NCBI RefSeq assembly: GCF_004138335.1
Contig: NZ_RYFW01000001.1
Coordinates: 1,860,001 to 1,924,000 of the forward strand
DNA length: 64,000 bases
Direction of reading: 5' to 3'
Source: Peristeroidobacter agariperforans
Lineage (GTDB): Bacteria > Pseudomonadota > Gammaproteobacteria > Steroidobacterales > Steroidobacteraceae
The position numbers were made by a program, and so were the translations under genes. Below the pieces are notes generated by a model. The model had not been told where the DNA came from. It did no database searches and saw only the letters and a list, made by a program, of their open reading frames with translations. Below are positions 63,205 to 64,000 of this stretch, piece by piece (positions within the stretch are counted from its first letter, which is position 1; every line of letters starts with the position of its first letter).

Positions 63205-63738
63205 TCAGGCTGGCTCGAAGCGTGCGTGCTCGCCCCAGTTCAGCGTCCAGGACCAGCGATCCTCGGCGGGTCGGCCCAGGATCAAACAGCGCAACACCCG
63301 CAACGACCCGCCGTGCGCGACGACTGCGCATCGACCGACCGGCCTCGAGGAAGCTGTGCGATGCCAGGTGGCGACTCGAGTCCATAAGGCCTGTTCTGTT
63401 TCTCCGCCGGGTGGGGCGAGGTTCCAGGTGTCCGCTGCCCATGGGTCGCTATGTTCTCTCGGAATCTGCGCCCACGGCAATTGCTCCCAATCGCCGAAGT
63501 TCAGTTCCTGCAGCTCGGGCGCGAGCACCAAGGGGCTCTGGTCTCTTTGTGCTAACGCGGAGGCAAGGCGCAGGCAGCGCTGCGCCGGACTGGAATAGAC
63601 CAGATCGAACTTCGGCAAGGGCGCCAATGCGATCTGGATGTCGCGCTCCGCAGAATCCGCCAGCGGCACATCGGTTTGGCCATAGCACACGCCTTTCACC
63701 ACCGCAGGCGCGGTGTGGCGAATCAGAAAGATTTCCAC
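63205..63738 (-). CDS. cobC: Histidine phosphatase (alpha-ribazole phosphatase-like)
   Basis: The phosphohistidine motif is IRHTAPAV with a later GQTDVPL, VYSSPAQRCLRLA and a second catalytic His in VVAHGGSLRV, as in phosphoglycerate-mutase-like phosphatases. Position after cobS points to alpha-ribazole-5'-phosphate phosphatase (CobC in Salmonella usage). The start is GTG 63738, 16 bases inside the cobS 3' end; the long upstream frame is not family-like. The length is 177 residues. Confidence 0.85.
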   Translation of the reverse strand: MEIFLIRHTAPAVVKGVCYGQTDVPLADSAERDIQIALAPLPKFDLVYSSPAQRCLRLASALAQRDQSPLVLAPELQELNFGDWEQLPWAQIPREHSDPWAADTWNLAPPGGETEQALWTRVATWHRTASSRPVGRCAVVAHGGSLRVLRCLILGRPAEDRWSWTLNWGEHARFEPA

Positions 63739-64000
63739 GACGCGAGCACGCCCAGATAAAACGCAATCTCGGTGAGCTGCTGCGTGGCGCCCAGTGTGTC
63801 GCCGGTGAAGCCGCCGAGTCGGTGCATGAACCAGCGAGCGAGCACGTACAACACGACCACCGAGCAAACAAATCCCGCGATCGCGTGTGTGCCGCAGCAG
63901 TACAGCGGTGCGATGCCGACTACGAGCGCAAAGATCAGTTCGCCCCGGCCCATGGTCTGCGCAACAGCTCGTGCCCGCGATAGCTCGGGATTGCTGACGA
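63723..64000 (-). CDS. cobS: Adenosylcobinamide-GDP ribazoletransferase CobS (partial, runs off the window)
   Basis: The frame is open to base 64000 and translates to the C-terminal end of CobS: LSRARAVAQTMGRGELIFALVVG and membrane spans, then LGGFTGDTLGATQQLTEIAFYLGV, the conserved GDxLGAxxQ motif. CobS joins adenosylcobinamide-GDP with alpha-ribazole in the membrane. The 5' part is outside the window. It overlaps the cobC-like start by 16 bases. Confidence 0.9.
   Translation of the reverse strand, partial: VSNPELSRARAVAQTMGRGELIFALVVGIAPLYCCGTHAIAGFVCSVVVLYVLARWFMHRLGGFTGDTLGATQQLTEIAFYLGVLASWKSF

Overview
The window is 64 kb of GC-rich, gene-dense bacterial chromosome with no tRNA or rRNA gene, insertion sequence, integrase or CRISPR array that I could see. 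The gene set points to a gammaproteobacterium, probably in or near the Xanthomonadales/Nevskiales/Steroidobacter-like lineages. It includes a ChpA-type pilus chemosensory kinase, MetZ, GreB, HtpX, SpeA with homospermidine synthase, an S9 peptidase, M13 peptidase, TonB-dependent B12 uptake, and ECF sigma operons whose partner has a Pro/Ala-rich body. The taxonomy is an inference from gene content.

Layout. 1-4544: end of a pilus-type chemosensory operon (chpA, cheW-like). 4548-7958: rsmE, ampD, a sodium:solute symporter and a cysteine-less alkyltransferase-like protein. 8049-11419: VWA lipoprotein, ECF sigma factor and membrane anti-sigma-like protein. 11496-13912: soluble GAF histidine kinase, UPF0114 membrane protein, msrB. 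14051-17577: a three-gene operon of a tyrosine phosphatase/ADP-ribosylglycohydrolase fusion, an HExxH protein and an ATP-grasp enzyme. 17627-23738: S9 peptidase, FIST protein, GST, metZ and a HAD phosphatase. 23739-28552: RRM protein with a long structured leader, porin, periplasmic PDC-like protein and three genes of unknown function. 28699-31246: Nudix, M14 deacylase-like and lipoprotein methyltransferase operon. 31399-38859: second RRM protein, speA, rhodanese, GST, homospermidine synthase, three tandem hairpins, greB and small genes. 39006-49672: hydrolase/methyltransferase pair, M13 peptidase, LemA-TPM-TPM, L,D-transpeptidase, htpX, glycosyltransferase and a YpfJ-like metallopeptidase. 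49736-51376: an isolated contractile-sheath-like gene.

51354-60958 is a minus-strand cobalamin regulon behind a clear cobalamin riboswitch: btuB, a cobC/cobD-type decarboxylase, cobO, btuF, btuC, btuD, cbiB, cobQ and a PduO-type adenosyltransferase. Nearly all of its genes overlap or abut, so it should be transcribed and translated as one unit for corrinoid uptake, adenosylation and nucleotide-loop assembly. cobS and an alpha-ribazole-phosphatase-like gene at the right edge belong to the same pathway.

Between these two B12 blocks (60993-63196) sits a small island: an ECF sigma factor, its Cys-containing anti-sigma factor, a six-cysteine exported peptide resembling the bufferin metallophore precursors, and a DoxX protein. 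The sigma gene, the peptide gene and doxX each carry the same promoter pattern upstream, (T/G)G(T/C)AAT, 16 bases, CGGTC(T/C). This suggests an autoregulated metal/stress regulon and is the most interesting find. Other notable points are the ADP-ribosylglycohydrolase domain that appears to have lost its metal-binding aspartates, the orphan sheath protein, the attenuator-like leader of the RRM gene, three consecutive perfect hairpins near 37.4 kb, and an unexpectedly frequent octamer AAACATTG.
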